A DNA stretch of 64,000 bases from Combretum micranthum (lineage: Eukaryota > Streptophyta > Magnoliopsida > Myrtales > Combretaceae). Shown piece by piece: positions 1-11,989 of the stretch. Every line of letters begins with the position of its first letter. Positions within the stretch are counted from its first letter, which is position 1. The position numbers and the translations under genes were made by a program. The notes under the pieces are model-generated. The model was not told where the DNA came from, made no database searches, and saw only the letters and a list, made by a program, of their open reading frames with translations. The DNA lies in NCBI GenBank assembly GCA_024138025.1, contig JAMXBD010000208.1, positions 620,001 through 684,000 of the forward strand, read 5' to 3'.

Positions 1-1
1 C

Positions 2-781
2 ATTGTTCAGGTATTAGATATTCCCATTGGCACATCTGTAGATTATTTTGACTGGTACTATGCGATCACTAGGCATTGGATCAGTCGTATAAGGGCCATT
101 ATTCGGTATATGGTAAGTTCATTAACTACATAAACTATAAATGGATTTAAACTGTGTTTGTTGTTAACTGATCTACTTGTTTCCCATCGCTTGCAGGCAA
201 ATTTCATCTATAAAGTCTCGGATATGCTACCAGAGGACACTCCATCCACTACACGAGATATCATTCGTATAGTGGATGGGTTTATGGGACTTAATTTGAA
301 TGACCTACCACTAGCGCCTGGTCTAGCACCAATACCAATACTTGAAGACCCACAGCTTTGGCTATACAGAGACGGTATCCAGCTAGAGAGAGGTGTGGGC
401 AGGGACAGGGACAGGTCAGGAGCGAGGGTGAGCCTGAGGTGTACATATCAGAGACAAGCTTTCGCCTTCGCATGAGCACGTATCGGATGAGCCAGACCTT
501 CCATATTTTCTTCATTCCGAACCTGATCCATCATCTTCATCAGATGCTCATCTACATGAGAGATGAGACCTCCATGGTAGATATAGCATACATTGATTTC
601 CATACCCCCCGTTCTATAGAAGAGGCAACCGTCACCGTTACATGATATAGGAGAGGGACTCACCCAGGTGGAGTCAAACCCAGTCCCATTTCATCCATAT
701 GGTGCTGGTGGTGGAGATGGGAATGCCACACTCACTCAGGTCGATCCGACCATGGAGCTTCCTCATCAGGATGTCTACTAG
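2..781 (+). pseudogene. Plant-mobile-domain (MAIN-like) gene, 3' part, degraded
   Basis: The open frame at 2-112 reads into a good donor (gtaagt at 113), and an acceptor at 191-196 rejoins the same frame at 197. The first part carries a DWYYAITRHWIS stretch. This resembles the aromatic-rich C-terminal part of aminotransferase-like plant mobile domain proteins (MAIN-like or 'phosphatase 7 long form homolog'), which are linked to transposon silencing or are themselves transposon-derived. After the intron the frame runs to a TGA at 473-475. Plausible Pro/Ser-rich coding continues in other frames (about 486-570, and about 657-781 ending at TAG 779-781), which suggests frameshifts. The N-terminal part lies outside the window. 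The family call rests on one short motif region, so other PMD-containing transposon proteins are possible. Confidence 0.5.
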
Positions 782-1480
782 CATACACCATTCTCCTGGA
801 CTTTTGTCAGGTGAGGACGAGGGAGGCAGGGCACCTAATAGTAGTTGTTGTATAGATTTTTATCTTTTATGATTCTTCCATGATTCTTGTATATATTCTT
901 CTTTTCTCTCATTGGTGTTTGTAGTTAACATAACATTCATGTACTTAACACATTATTCCTTCCAATCATCCATTTTCTAAATTTTTTTATGTTTGCTGTG
1001 AGTGATTTTACAATTCTGCTATGATATAATGAATTTGATTTGACACTGAGTTTTTTGACGGATTGGGTTTGGGAGTACTTTTGTAGTTGGGTTATGAAGT
1101 CTGCAAGTTGTTTAGCCATGGTGGATGATAGCTAATGAATGGTTATATGGCTCATTCTATATGATTTTGACAAGTTACACAATTAATATGTGATCATGAG
1201 GTAATTTATGATTTTCAATGAAGATATGAGGTTATAGATGAGGTCTTACTTGGTCTGATCTCATCTCTTCAAGAGATGAGGTCATTATTAGAATGAACCT
1301 TGTCTCCTGAAGAGACGAGATTTATGCACGACAAGAGACGAGGTTAAGTTGCCTAAAACTATGAATATTTTCTTCTTAGTGGTGTTTTCGTAATTTTTTT
1401 AAAATTAGTAATTTTTTTCCTTTTCCCTTTTTTTTCATTAACCTATAATTGTACTAAAAAAATAGAAAGTTAAATTTTGC

Positions 1481-1516
1481 AATAATAATAATAATAACAA
1501 CAACAACAACAACAAC
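1481..1516. repeat. (AAT)n(AAC)n microsatellite
   Basis: A run of AAT triplets passes directly into AAC triplets, about 36 bp in total. Confidence 0.9.
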
Positions 1517-1830
1517 TTTTTACTTTTCTATTAAGTAAAAGGTAGGCCTACCTATCTTAGAGAATCTGTCTCGTGGAAAACAATATCATAGTAGTCCCAT
1601 TTTTCTACATGGCAGACCCTCAATAAAGGGTTTTGCCAAAAATGGATAGTTTAGGGACTACCTATAATTTTTTCCTACATTAGTATTGCTTTCCTCTCAC
1701 TTAACAATGATTGTTTTTTACCTTCTATTTTGATTATAAATTTTATCAATAAATGTACACCAATATCGAGTATACAATTAAATAGCAAAAGATCTATTTA
1801 TGAGTCATAATAATTGATATTCTTATGGTT

Positions 1831-2158
1831 TGTTCACTTCATTAAATAAAATAAAGAGGAATAGAATTTCAATTCAAAGGAAATGGAATAGGATAAGGAA
1901 TATTATAATGTTCACTTGGTGTAAAAAGTAAAATAAGTAATTACTAGAGTAAGAGGTAAAATATCTATAATGCCACATATATTTATTACAGAGAGAGGAT
2001 AATTATATAGATGTTATTATCAAGACAGGGGTATTTATGATAAAGTTGAAAAAGATCATTGGCAATTCATGGGTTAGAGACATGAATTACTATTCATGAT
2101 TTTAGGTAATAGCAATTCATTATGAATTGCTATATCTTTGAAGTGAACATCATAATAT
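1831..2158. mobile_element. MITE candidate with GTTCACTT inverted termini
   Basis: TGTTCACTTCA at 1831-1841 is matched by its reverse complement TGAAGTGAACA at 2139-2149. A second inverted pairing joins 1900-1917 to 2141-2158 with one mismatch. The interval also holds a perfect palindrome at 2111-2131 (10-bp arms around one base). No open frame is present. No clear target duplication was found, so the exact ends are uncertain; nested insertion of related elements is possible. Confidence 0.45.
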
Positions 2159-3699
2159 CAGCTTTACGTCGAACGAGGAAGGAATAAATAGCTATTCATT
2201 TCAACTGACCGGACTGTTAGTGTTAGTGTGATATACTTTTTTTTATTATCATAATATAAATGGAGTGATTACGTAGAGTAAATTTCAAGAAAAGGAGAGT
2301 ACAATGAATTCCTATTGACTTTAATATAGTGGATATATAGAAGAAGAATAATATAAACTATCAGACTATACACCCATTACATGGGTGCTAATAAACATAT
2401 AGAATTAAATTAAATAAAAAAGAAAAAAAATTGATAAAGGGGATTAATAAATAAAAAAGGAATTGGCTAACATGTTGGCAGTTAGAGGATGATTTCTCTT
2501 AAGTTTAAAAAATGCATATGGTAGTTATAATTAGTAGATAGAGGAAAAGTAAATACAATAAGACAAAAAAACATTATTTAAAAATGTGGGGTCCAAATTA
2601 AAAATGTTTTACCTTTATAATAATATATATATATAGAGAGATACATTGACACACATATATAAAACAAAACAAATAGTTGAGAAAAACAACCGAAGAGAGA
2701 GAGAGAGAATAGATAAGCTATAAAATAAATATTTTTATATATTACGTAAAGTTAATAAAATAAATTGTATTCACTTGATACAATAGACGCATTTATCATT
2801 TATTTATTATATTATTATAACATTTTTAACTATTTCATATCTTTTATTATTATATATGTTGTAGGTGGAATTCCGCCAGTAGAGTTTGGATGAAAACTGG
2901 ATGGGTATGCAATTAAAGAAAGCTTATTAGTGGTGGCAGTTGTCCAGCGTAGCTACTTCGATGCGTAAGTTAATATGTAATCTAGAGGGAGACAGAAGGT
3001 CCTTAAAAAGGAAAAAATATGTCAAGATTTGTCTTTTGTCTGGAATAAGGAGCACCTTTAGTGTCCTTTCTGTCTGGTGTGGTTTTGCCTAGTGAAATGA
3101 AATCAACAAGGGCATTTGTTCTATAAGTGGAGGAATATGTGATACCTCTTAAATACAAGGTGGTGAAATTTTAATCATCAAAATACTTTTAGTGTAATAG
3201 CTTGGAGTTCGTCGAAACTTTAAAATTAAGCGTGTTTAGTAGGGAACACTTTCAAGATGAGTGACCTCTTGGGAAGCAACTAGCACTAAGGACAAAATGG
3301 TACAATATTTCACTAAAGCAGCCAATACCTCGATAGGGTATATTTCCAGGTCGTTACAAGTGTTATATCCAGATGGCGTACTTTAAACCTTTAAGTACTA
3401 TTTATAGAAGGCGGTTAATACCAGAGTGGACCCATAGAATATTTTCCTGTTATGTTATGTGGTTCCTGGTTGGTAGTTGACCTGGATCCGAGGTCATAGG
3501 TGAGTCCTTTAGTGGAGGGCAGGTGGATTGGTGCGATAACTGATTTTATTATTGTACCCGAGGAGGTTCAAATTATCCTCTTGGAAATGTGGAGAGACAA
3601 TGCGGTTTAGAGTATTCTTAAAGTAGTATGAAGAGTTATGGAGAGAGAAAGATCGTCTTGATGAAAGTGTTGCTTCGATCTAGTCTTCAAGTGTCTCGA

Positions 3700-3899
3700 G
3701 TACCCCAGGGCAGTTAAAGGCTTAGGTTTGAGAGCCGAGACAGTCTATATTGCCCAATGGGCTTTATGAAGATCGTAGGCATTCACTTGATAGTTTTAGT
3801 ATCCTAGGGCAGATAGAGGCTTAGGTTTGAGAGCCGAGACAGTCTATATTGCCTAATGGGCCTTATGAAGGTCATAGGCAATTCGCTTGATAGTGTTTG
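3700..3899. repeat. 99-bp tandem duplication
   Basis: Two adjacent copies with a 99-bp period, about 3700-3798 and 3799-3899, share a long block containing TTTGAGAGCCGAGACAGTC and the following ATTGCC...ATGGGC segment. They differ by a few substitutions and indels. No coding function is visible. Confidence 0.8.
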
Positions 3900-4049
3900 G
3901 CCCATTAGGCTAATCGCCAAGATATGCTTATCAACAATATATAACTAGTTAGAATATGGCGTAATGCATATATTTAAAGGAGAAATAATTATAAGCGTAT
4001 AATATATTTTGTAATATATATTTTGTGCATTTATAAAAACATTGTAATT

Positions 4050-5300
4050 ATAGACACCCCATTTTCGCCCATTTGAGGCTTCAATTTATAGTAAAAATTA
4101 ATATTATATTAAGTTAAAAATTACGAAAAAATATATAAACAGAAAATACTAAAAATAAGTAAATAAAAAAATAAATAGTTTATAATAATAAAGGTGATAT
4201 GAGCTTGATATAGTATTAATTTTAATTATAAATTTTCTTGAAACAAATTAAATAATCCATGTGAATTGACTTATTTAATTAGACCCATTTTAGAAGCCTT
4301 AAGTGTTATTTCTGTGCAAATTATTACTAAGGCACAGGCTAATGACCTGTTAGAAAAACACACACACAGAAGCATAGAGATGACCTAGGATCAAATTTGT
4401 ACGTGCACGTGGAAGCTTTTTTTTCACAAGGTACTTACATTGCACTCACTAGCATGTTAGTGCACGTGGGACCCATGTATAGTACACACGCACCATCTTC
4501 TCCATTGCGATGCCCAGATTTCCTACGCGATGGACGTCGTTGGTGCGCATGGGACCCACATGTGGTACACACACATCATCTTCTCCATTGTGTGCCACAT
4601 TTTCCTGCATGATGGAGCCATTTCAAGCTCCTTTTTGACCAATTTTTACCTCGTTTTTCACCAAATTGAGGGAGGGGAATTAAAGAAGACAGAGGATACT
4701 AGGGATATCGATAAAAAATTAGTCTTAAAGCTCATGAATTGGCGTTCGATTTTTGATCCAAAGCTTGCGAAAAATCTGTTTTCGCACGCGGAGCAAAATT
4801 TAAATTTCAGATTTGATCATCCATTTAGCTTCTACAAACACGTGTTTGAATCAATTTGAACACGTTATTTTCTTTCTTGATGTTCATTAAGTTCAAAAGC
4901 TTTAAAACTTGTTCAATCAAACTTGAGAAGCTCGATTTCGCATGCGCCTTATCTTTAGAGTTAAAGGTTGTATCCCACCTAACTCGACCCCTAATTAGTA
5001 TAAATAACGGTCGAGTCCTTCATCCATAGCATGAGAAAAACAACAATCATAACACAAATTCACTCTCTAAGGATCAATTTGAAGTTCTCTAAAAAAATTA
5101 GGGTTTTGAATATAAAGCTTTGATTTTGAAGCTCTTTGGGAGAAATTTAGTTGTTTGGGGGTTAAAGGAAGCATGAAAGTGAGTTTAACTATCAATTGGT
5201 AGCTTTAGATCGATCTGAGGACATCGGTAACCCCTTTAATAACCACTGCCACCGTCGACCACCACTATAAGAGTTCAAACCACCGCCCACAACCACCATT
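4050..5300 (+). mobile_element. LTR-like repeat, copy A (Ty3/gypsy type)
   Basis: It starts with TAGACACCCCATTTTCGCCC near 4053. It matches in order, but in opposite orientation, the segment ending at 60976: the same start, the same AT-rich block, and a homologous stretch around 4620-4830 versus 60240-60440. That stretch encodes, in one frame, similar peptides around FHQIEGG. A TATA-like TATAAATA at 4999-5006 precedes about 200 bp of leader-like sequence, as in an LTR U3-R-U5. The downstream end is not sharply defined. No LTR partner is visible nearby, so it is a solo LTR or the remnant of a larger element. Confidence 0.6.
4460..4625 (+). repeat. 83-bp tandem duplication inside LTR-like copy A
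   Basis: Two adjacent diverged copies share GGGACCCA and CATCTTCTCCATTG blocks offset by 83 bp (for example 4494 and 4577). Copy B does not show this arrangement. Confidence 0.7.
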
Positions 5301-5569
5301 GACCTTATCTAACACCACTTCTCTTCTTCCCATAACCTCGTACCCCTGTTCCACACCTCCACATCCTCTTATACTGCCAGATCGGCGTGTTGTACAAATT
5401 GAATTTGAGCTGGTAGAGATTGCTTCTGTAAACACTCAAAAACATATCAGAGGGACACTGATGGTTGCCCGCACAGCTACTTCAATGCTTAAGTTAGTTT
5501 GTGAGTAAGCGTAGGATTTATGCAAACAGAATGTCAAATAATTTGCTTTTCTATTTGTACCCTATGTTT

Positions 5570-6262
5570 TTATGTTCTCTTTTCTTGTCCTCTTGCTAGG
5601 GGGTAAGGGGTATTTACAGGATTTGAGGATCGTACCAGGACATAAAGTACAATGCTTGGTACTAGGTGCTTAGATGGTACCGAGCTGGTGAGTTTGACTT
5701 CATGGAGTATGATTAAGTCGTTGATGTCCCCTCGGTCACGAGATGTAACTAAGACGTACATTATAACGTTGAAAGATGAGGACCTGAAGACATGGACTTG
5801 GGGTTGGGCTAGGTTGAGGTCGAGCTGGTAGTCTCAGCGAACCAATGATCTCATATAGAAGTCCCGAGGTAAGTGCTTGAGGGTGAGTCTAGCTTCGTAA
5901 CACATAGTTGAGGTGTTATGCTCTTTGAGACCTCGAGGTTGGGATATACTAGGCTGACGTCTCCTTGGGCTTTGAGCTCTATTAGGTTTTTCGTGCCTAA
6001 GAGATTGAGTGGGCCTGTGGCTATATTTTACTATCAACATTTATCTCCTTACTTTCAATGCGAGCGCAAAGAGAGTATAAACCCACGAGGTTATTGGCTA
6101 CAAGAATCTGTCTTGAAGCGATCAGTATTTTTCGTTTGTGCTGCATCCCCCGTTAGTGATATTTAGCTATGATGACCGTTAGATTTCTAGGAAGGTGGTA
6201 TACATAATACATTTTGCAGTGTTCGAGGGATTATGCCATTTCTAAGAGAGCCTATGGATTTG
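5570..6262. other. Decayed retroelement sequence, no readable domain
   Basis: Moderately GC-rich sequence between LTR-like copy A and the foldback element. Short open frames exist on both strands but none has recognisable motifs. It is probably part of the gypsy element to its right. Confidence 0.4.
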
Positions 6263-6267
6263 AAAGG

Positions 6268-6706
6268 TATCACGCCCCGCCCCCCATTACTGAGGTTCTA
6301 GGCGTGTGATGCCAGAGCAGACAACCACCATTGGCTGGCTCTCTAGTGATAATGGCCGACATCCGCCCTCAAATGAGACCCTAATCAACGCATGCCCCGC
6401 AGGGTATCACGGGCACTATAGGTATTGTTACCTCAGGTGAGTTAACCCCCTATCTATAGCTTGTAAGGATCGAACCCAAGACCTGAGGCTTTTGCCTGCC
6501 CCAATGGCAGCACCTCTTACCAGTTGAGTTGGTCAACTCATTTGAGGGTAACAATACCTATAGTGCCTGTGATATCTTGTGGGGCATGTATTGGTTGGGG
6601 TCTTGCCTGAGGGTGGATGTCGGCCATTATCACTAGGGGCCAGTAGTGGTTGTCTGCCCTGGCATCACACGCCTGGAACCTTGGTAGTGGGGGGCGGGGT
6701 GTGACA
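6268..6706. mobile_element. 439-bp foldback element with tRNA-like core
   Basis: Two inverted arms of about 180 bp (6268-6447 and 6531-6706) pair along their whole length. The outer ends read TATCACGCCCCGCCCCCCA on the left and, in reverse complement, TGTCACACCCCGCCCCCCA on the right. The arms flank an 83-bp core. The five bases AAAGG lie immediately outside both ends (6263-6267 and 6707-6711) and form a plausible target-site duplication. The core is tRNA-like on the minus strand. There is no transposase, so the element would have been mobilised in trans. Confidence 0.75.
6455..6535 (-). other. tRNA/SINE-like core with A and B box motifs
   Basis: Read on the minus strand, CCAACTCAACTGGTAAGAGG at about 6513-6532 resembles a pol III A box region. 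GGGTTCGATCC at 6467-6477 matches the tRNA B box consensus. The spacing is like that in tRNA-derived SINEs. No cloverleaf could be completed, so this is not called a functional tRNA gene. Confidence 0.5.
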
Positions 6707-6828
6707 AAAGGTCTTGACAATAATCACATCTAGGACTGGCAGTTACGGCTATTGATCGTGACGTCAGGACCATGAGGCTTATTCATAGGTCTTGAGGGGT
6801 CTGGGCTTTAGCACTTTCTCCCTTCTCC

Positions 6829-6836
6829 TATAAATA
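6829..6836 (+). promoter_or_regulatory. TATA-like box of retroelement ORF
   Basis: TATAAATA sits about 110 bp upstream of the ATG at 6946 that opens the gypsy-type ORF, a normal plant TATA-to-start distance. Confidence 0.4.
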
Positions 6837-6945
6837 CTAATCTTCTGCAGGGATTTTCTCACAACATTTTCCATACTTTGTTGAAAAGGTTACCAAACGC
6901 ATTTCTCATGTTCTACTTCGAAACGTTCTCTAAGTTTCTTTAACA

Positions 6946-9780
6946 ATGTCGAGCTCAAGTACCTTTGCTACCCAATCTGTTTCACATGATTTGGTTGATA
7001 GGATTCAACGGTTTGCCCATGAGGAGGAGAGAGATGAGGGAGATACCACATCAATGTCAGGGGATTTGGAGTCGAGTAATAGGTGTAGGTCAGAGAATAG
7101 AGGCTCAACTTCTGTTAGTAGTTGTGAGGAGAGGCTGGGCAGATCCCTAACGTCGCGGTGAGGCACTAAGGTGCTTCCGGTACGCTTTCTTATGTTGAGT
7201 TGGCCAGTGAGGTGTATCAAAGCTCGAGAGATATGTATCCTTCCGACGGCCTCGAGAAGACAAAGGTCGTTCCCTTGTACTCGTAGGCGGCCTGAGGTGA
7301 CGAACCAAGGGCGATTGGCCAAATGGGATCTACCGTGAGTTATCTAGGGAGGAGATCACAACTATATTTGAGTAAGAGATGCCTGATGCTCCTTAGGAAT
7401 TGGTGATTGTAACGCTTAAAAAATTAGATCGCGTGTGCCTTCTTAGTGGCTATCAGTTCGCCTTGTATAAAAAGGCGTTCGAATTTGGGTTGAGGATGCC
7501 TTTCTCTCCTTTTCAGAATGAGTTTTTTATTTACCTTCGTTTGTGTCTGTCTTAGTTACTGCCCAATGCTTAGTGGATGTTGGTGGCCTTTGAGGCCATT
7601 TGTCTCAGCGTCAGGGTGTGGCCTACCCTCCTATTTCGCCAATTTTTCCTTTATAAATGATCACTGGAGCGGTGGTGGTACTTTACCAAGCAACCTAAAT
7701 GTCCCTAGCTCTTTACCGGGTTCATTAGTTCAAATGGGTTTGATTGGAAACATGAGTTCTAGATAGTCAGGCTGGATGATGGTGTGCAACAGGGTTTTGA
7801 TTTCTGGGTTGAATGGTGTAAGCCTATTCGTCGTGAGAAACCCTAACACTTAATGCCACGTGATGCTAATGAGTTGGCGACATTGGAGGGCGCTTTGAGA
7901 GCATGAGGTGGGAGACCATATGATGCTGCGCTTATGGTGAAAAATTTTGTAAATGGGAGGCTAATTAGCGATGGAGGCATGACATAGTTATTCATGCAAT
8001 TGACCTCTCTCTCTCTCCCCTCCAAATCACCTGTCTAGTCGAGCTCTAGCGAGAAGGCTTTTTATGTGGTCAAGGGGTGTGAGTTGTTGAGTTTGACTGG
8101 GCAGGTGTTTTCACTACTATTTGAACTTGTTTATTTTTTCATTTTGTAGAGCCAGGGATGGTTGTAGTTGACGTAGCTGATGTTCTTGTTGGCCCTTTGA
8201 AGAAGCAGAAGAGGCTGTTGATGAAGAAGGTGAGAGTTGAGGAGTGACCTGTTGAGGTCGACGATTAGACCACTAAGGTCGGCCTTCTAATGATTGATTT
8301 GGATGGGTAGGGCTAAAGAGTTGAGGATGGTGCTACAAAAGTTGGTGGTACCACAGGTAGTATGGATGGCGATGCCGTTGACATCAGAGACGTCGGTGCC
8401 AATGTTGGCGATAGTGGCAGGGATGCTATTTTGGTGAGTTCACAACGTTTAGCTCCATCTCGGAAGGAGTATGGTTCGACTCAACTGTTCCCTATGTTGG
8501 CTCAATCTTGTGTTATTCTTGCACAGTCTAGAGAGGTCACTGGAGTAGTAATGCTAGCACGGAAGGTCAAACATTGGTTAGAGGTCACCAGAGTCAGCTT
8601 GGGAGGGGCATTGTTAGTGGTTCGCTCAATTTTACTGAGGGGAAAGCGTTAAAATGGAGCAACATTATTGTGGAGTGGTCTTGTTTCAAGTTAGTTAGTC
8701 AGCTTGAAGATAAGAAGAGGTTAAGGGTATTCTGCGGGGAGTTGTTGACTATGGATCTGGCTGTTGATTTTTCTGTGTAAAAGACTTAAGAGTTAATAGT
8801 ATCATTGTTTTTGTAGGTAAGCCAAATTGTTTCACTCTTGATAATCTATGCTGATTGTCTCTCCATTTTTGTAGGCTCTGGTAACGATTACGGAGGCCTT
8901 TCAGCTATTGAAGGAGAATCATGGGGTGGTACGTTGTGTTTCTTTTCTTTTCTTTTTTTATATATCTTAGGTTTTTGTTGTCGTGATTTTTTATGTTTGA
9001 CATGTCGTTTGTTCGGGCATGGTCGCGCAGAGCTTAAGGCTTAGAGGATGAGCTTAGAGAGAGAGCTTGCCAAGATGAAGTAGAGTGAAATGTGGCTGAA
9101 GAGCGAGCTAATGGCTTTGACCTGATGATCGTGATAGGTTACCTATTGATATGGAGAACAAGATCATGCGTACACAATTTGATGTGGTCAAGGCGAGGAG
9201 GAAGCAAGCTCTTACGGAGGCAGTGACATGCGATTACGATGGTAAATGGATATTTGTGAAGAAGGAGCAAGATAAATTTTCTCACTTAGTGGACGACATG
9301 GAGCTTGTTGTAGCGAGACAAAGAAGAGAAGTGGAGCTTGGTATTTAAAAGAAGGGGAAGCTATTGGAGAGTTTGTAGTCGTTAAGTGAGATTATGAGAA
9401 GTTAAAGGTGAGGCTGTTTGATTTTTCATCATATTATGCATTGATTTTTGTGCTTCTTTTGGTTTGACTTAACATGTCATTGTCACTGTAGGGTCGCATT
9501 ATGGATTCGCAGAGGGGTTGGTTGATTCTCGAGGCAATAAAGATGCAGGTAATAAGCAAGCTCTTTAAGAGTAGTGAGTGGAAGGAGGACTAGGTTAGAC
9601 TCATCCAAGATACTACAAAGTTGATACAGTAGGACTTGCTGAAGAGATACCCTGACTTGGATCTTGGCTTTTTGGCAGCTCTTTTGGGTGAAGTTCCAGA
9701 AGAAGGAGATTCTGATGGGGAGAATGCTGGTGATGATGAGGTCGAGCAGGGTGATGGTGGGACCAAAAGTTACTGCTAGT
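6946..9780 (+). pseudogene. Putative gypsy-type transposon protein (PF04195-like), decayed
   Basis: An ATG at 6946 opens a Ser-rich N-terminus that stops at 7159-7161. Coding resemblance continues in shifting frames. Around 7440-7990 the frames read, in order, LRMPFSPF, LLPNAWWMLVAF, LFTGFISSNG and NFVNGRLISDGG. These are like the conserved blocks of the plant 'putative gypsy type transposon' family, whose function is unknown. A charged, coiled-coil-like segment follows (about 8150-9350), then an acidic tail near 9650-9770. Many stops and frameshifts make it non-functional. It lies on the strand opposite to the integrase relic at 11990-13100. That fits the antisense extra ORF known in some Tat-lineage elements, although two independent insertions cannot be excluded. 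Confidence 0.6.
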
Positions 9781-9799
9781 GTCGAGGTCAGTGTTATAG

Positions 9800-11600
9800 A
9801 TGGTGATATCGGTACTTGAGGAGCTATTAATCCTAGGACCCATGAGGGTGAAGGTGTGGGTGTCTCTGTAGCCATGGGTCAGGGCCCCGATAGGAAACCT
9901 TATAGTTAATAACTTTGGCATCGTTTCTAGGCTTCAGGCAAGGTCCTCCTCAAGGATAGGTCGAGGTCGGTCCTATGGAGATATTGGTTGGGGATACGGG
10001 TACTGTTCTTCAACCCATTACAAGTGATGAGATTTTTGGGATTTGTGGGGAATTACATGAGTTTTCAGGGTTTGGCCTTTGCTTTTGGGCCGTTGTACTG
10101 TGGTTTAGAGCGTTTTTTTAGCTCGTTGCTGTAATTTAAGCTTATGCATTATTCTTTGATCAATGAATCTACTGTTTTCCTCTCTCGTTGAGTACATTTT
10201 TTCTCAATAATTTGAATTTCTTTATGTTATCGTGTTATCCTCGATTGATCGTTTTTTGACCTTGTTTTCATTGGGTTACGTTGCCTAGGTTTTGTCACTT
10301 TTTTCTAAGACTAGCCGTAGGTTTGCAGGTACGAATTTCTCATGCGGATGATGCTGTTTTGTTGGGGGTTGCATGTGTTAGAAAAACTTTCCTTTCTGAT
10401 GCTTGTGGATTCTCTATGTATAATCAAACGGCTGGGAGGAGCTGTGCTCGAGATCTTCAAGGTTTGGTGGCATCGAATGTTAGGTTTCTTAGAGGTTTTT
10501 TGCCTTATAAATATTATTTATGTGTTGAGTTATTTCCTCAGAGTATGGTCTTTGTTTGCTTTTATTGACGTCGTAGAGTTTATATCTGTTATATACTTCG
10601 AGAAGGCTTGAGGAGTCATATGGGCTATTTTCATTGAGCTTCGATGGCTTGAGAGGTTGAGCCCATTGGGGCTTCACTTGTTGAGGTGTTGAGGAAATCT
10701 TGTTGTCTCTGTTTAGATGGCTTGGAAGTCTCATGGTCCTTGTTTATGTGGACCGGTCATCAAGACAGTGTAATGTGTTGGGCGTATTGCTCGGTGCTTA
10801 CTTTGCCTTTATGCCTTGACAATTTAGTTTGGGGCCACGTTTCTCTTCTGTAGTTCTTGGAACCAAATCGCCGCTGGCAGTTACTCTTAGAGTTGGCCGT
10901 GGTAACTACAGTAGTACATTGTGCATGAGCAGGAACCATATCTGTTAGGCAACTTAGGTTTTTAGGAAACTTCCTGAGTCGAGGTCGTCGTGGAGGGGTC
11001 ATCCGATTCGTTCTCCTTATTGCCAACCACTATGGTATGTCATCCTTGATGGCTAATGGAGTTTGTCGGCGGTGGGAGGTAATGATCTCCCCTTTAAGCC
11101 TAGTTTCGTGTTGTCATATTAGTTGCGAGCTAAAGGGAGGAATGGACTTCAATCCTTGTTCTCCTTGTCGTGCCGAGTTTCTGTCCATTTAAGGTTCATT
11201 GTCGTTTGATGGATAAGCTCAGTTGATGGACAGGGCAGTGAAGCCATGATTAACTTGAACCCATTCTTTCGAATCATGATTGGGTGGTTTGAAGAACTTT
11301 AAGGTTCGATTTTTTTGGGATCCTTGAAATCAAAGTTAATGTTCAGGTCTTGTTGAGACCCTTGATGTTGAAGTTGTGTTCAGCTCGAGAAGCTCATGCT
11401 CATGTAGGTACTTCATTGTACTGACTGGAACGCCAAAAAGCTATCCTGGTCGTGATGCCAGTCAAACTATTGTAATAGGTTTTGTTTAATGAGTTTGATG
11501 AGTAATTACTTGCGACCTTAATTTCTTGTGTAGTTGGTTGTCTTTTCGTTTCTCTCATCTTCTTTTATTTTCTTACTTGTATGAATGTTTACTCGATCAT
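9800..11600. other. Retroelement non-coding interval
   Basis: Decayed sequence between the plus-strand gypsy-type ORF and the minisatellite. Short open frames at 10281-10611 and 10760-11026 have no recognisable motifs and are treated as chance. Confidence 0.4.
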
Positions 11601-11607
11601 GCTTGGG

Positions 11608-11895
11608 TAGTTACCCATAAGAGGGAAGTGCCCGAGATGGTAAGGGAAGTTACCTTTAAGAGGGAGTTACCCGAGCTTATGAGGGGAGTTACCCATAAAA
11701 GGGAGTTACCCAAGCTCTTGAGGGAGTTACCCTTAAGAGGGAGTTACCCGAGCCATGAGGAGTTACCCTTAAGAGGGAGTCACCTAAGCTCTTTGAGTGG
11801 AGTTACCCTTAAGAGGGAGTTATCCGAGCTCTTGAGGGGAGCTACCTTAAGAGGGAGTTACTCGAGCTCTTAAGGGGAGTTACCTAAGCTCACGA
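11608..11895. repeat. GAGGGAGTTACCC minisatellite
   Basis: About ten imperfect tandem units contain GAGGGAGTTACCC, GAGGGGAGTTACCC or close variants, alternating with CTTAA and GAGCTC spacers. This gives a roughly 40-55-bp higher-order unit with indels. In minus-strand orientation it lies just past the end of the integrase/pol relic, where Tat-lineage elements often carry variable 3' tandem repeats. The open frame across it (11526-11873) follows from the repeat and is not called a gene. Confidence 0.8.
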
Positions 11896-11989
11896 AGTCG
11901 TTTTGGCCGTATGAGATTCTTCCAGATATCGGTATGGCACATTCTTTATGCAAAATCTTGAGTTCATTTGAAAATGCTTTTCTTTTTAC

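Larger units (their letters stand above)
782..4049. other. Non-coding AT-rich interval with repeats
   Basis: No supportable gene. It contains a near-perfect hairpin at 1257-1283 (10-bp arms around one base), an AAT/AAC microsatellite at 1481-1516, a MITE candidate at 1831-2158, AT-rich low-complexity sequence at 2620-2645, and a tandem duplication at 3700-3899. From about 2860 to 3900 the base composition is less AT-rich and resembles decayed retroelement sequence, but no domain could be read. Confidence 0.6.

Noticed and set aside
4530..4859. 109-residue frame in LTR-like copy A as a gene
   Set aside because: The similar peptide at 60230-60547 reflects nucleotide homology between two LTR-like copies; stops and indels differ and no domain is present.
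6455..6535. Functional tRNA gene
   Set aside because: Only the A- and B-box-like words are present; no cloverleaf or acceptor stem could be formed.
11526..11873. 115-residue frame with repeated RELPELLRG-like units
   Set aside because: It is a translation of the minisatellite; no start context, homology or flanking coding sequence.
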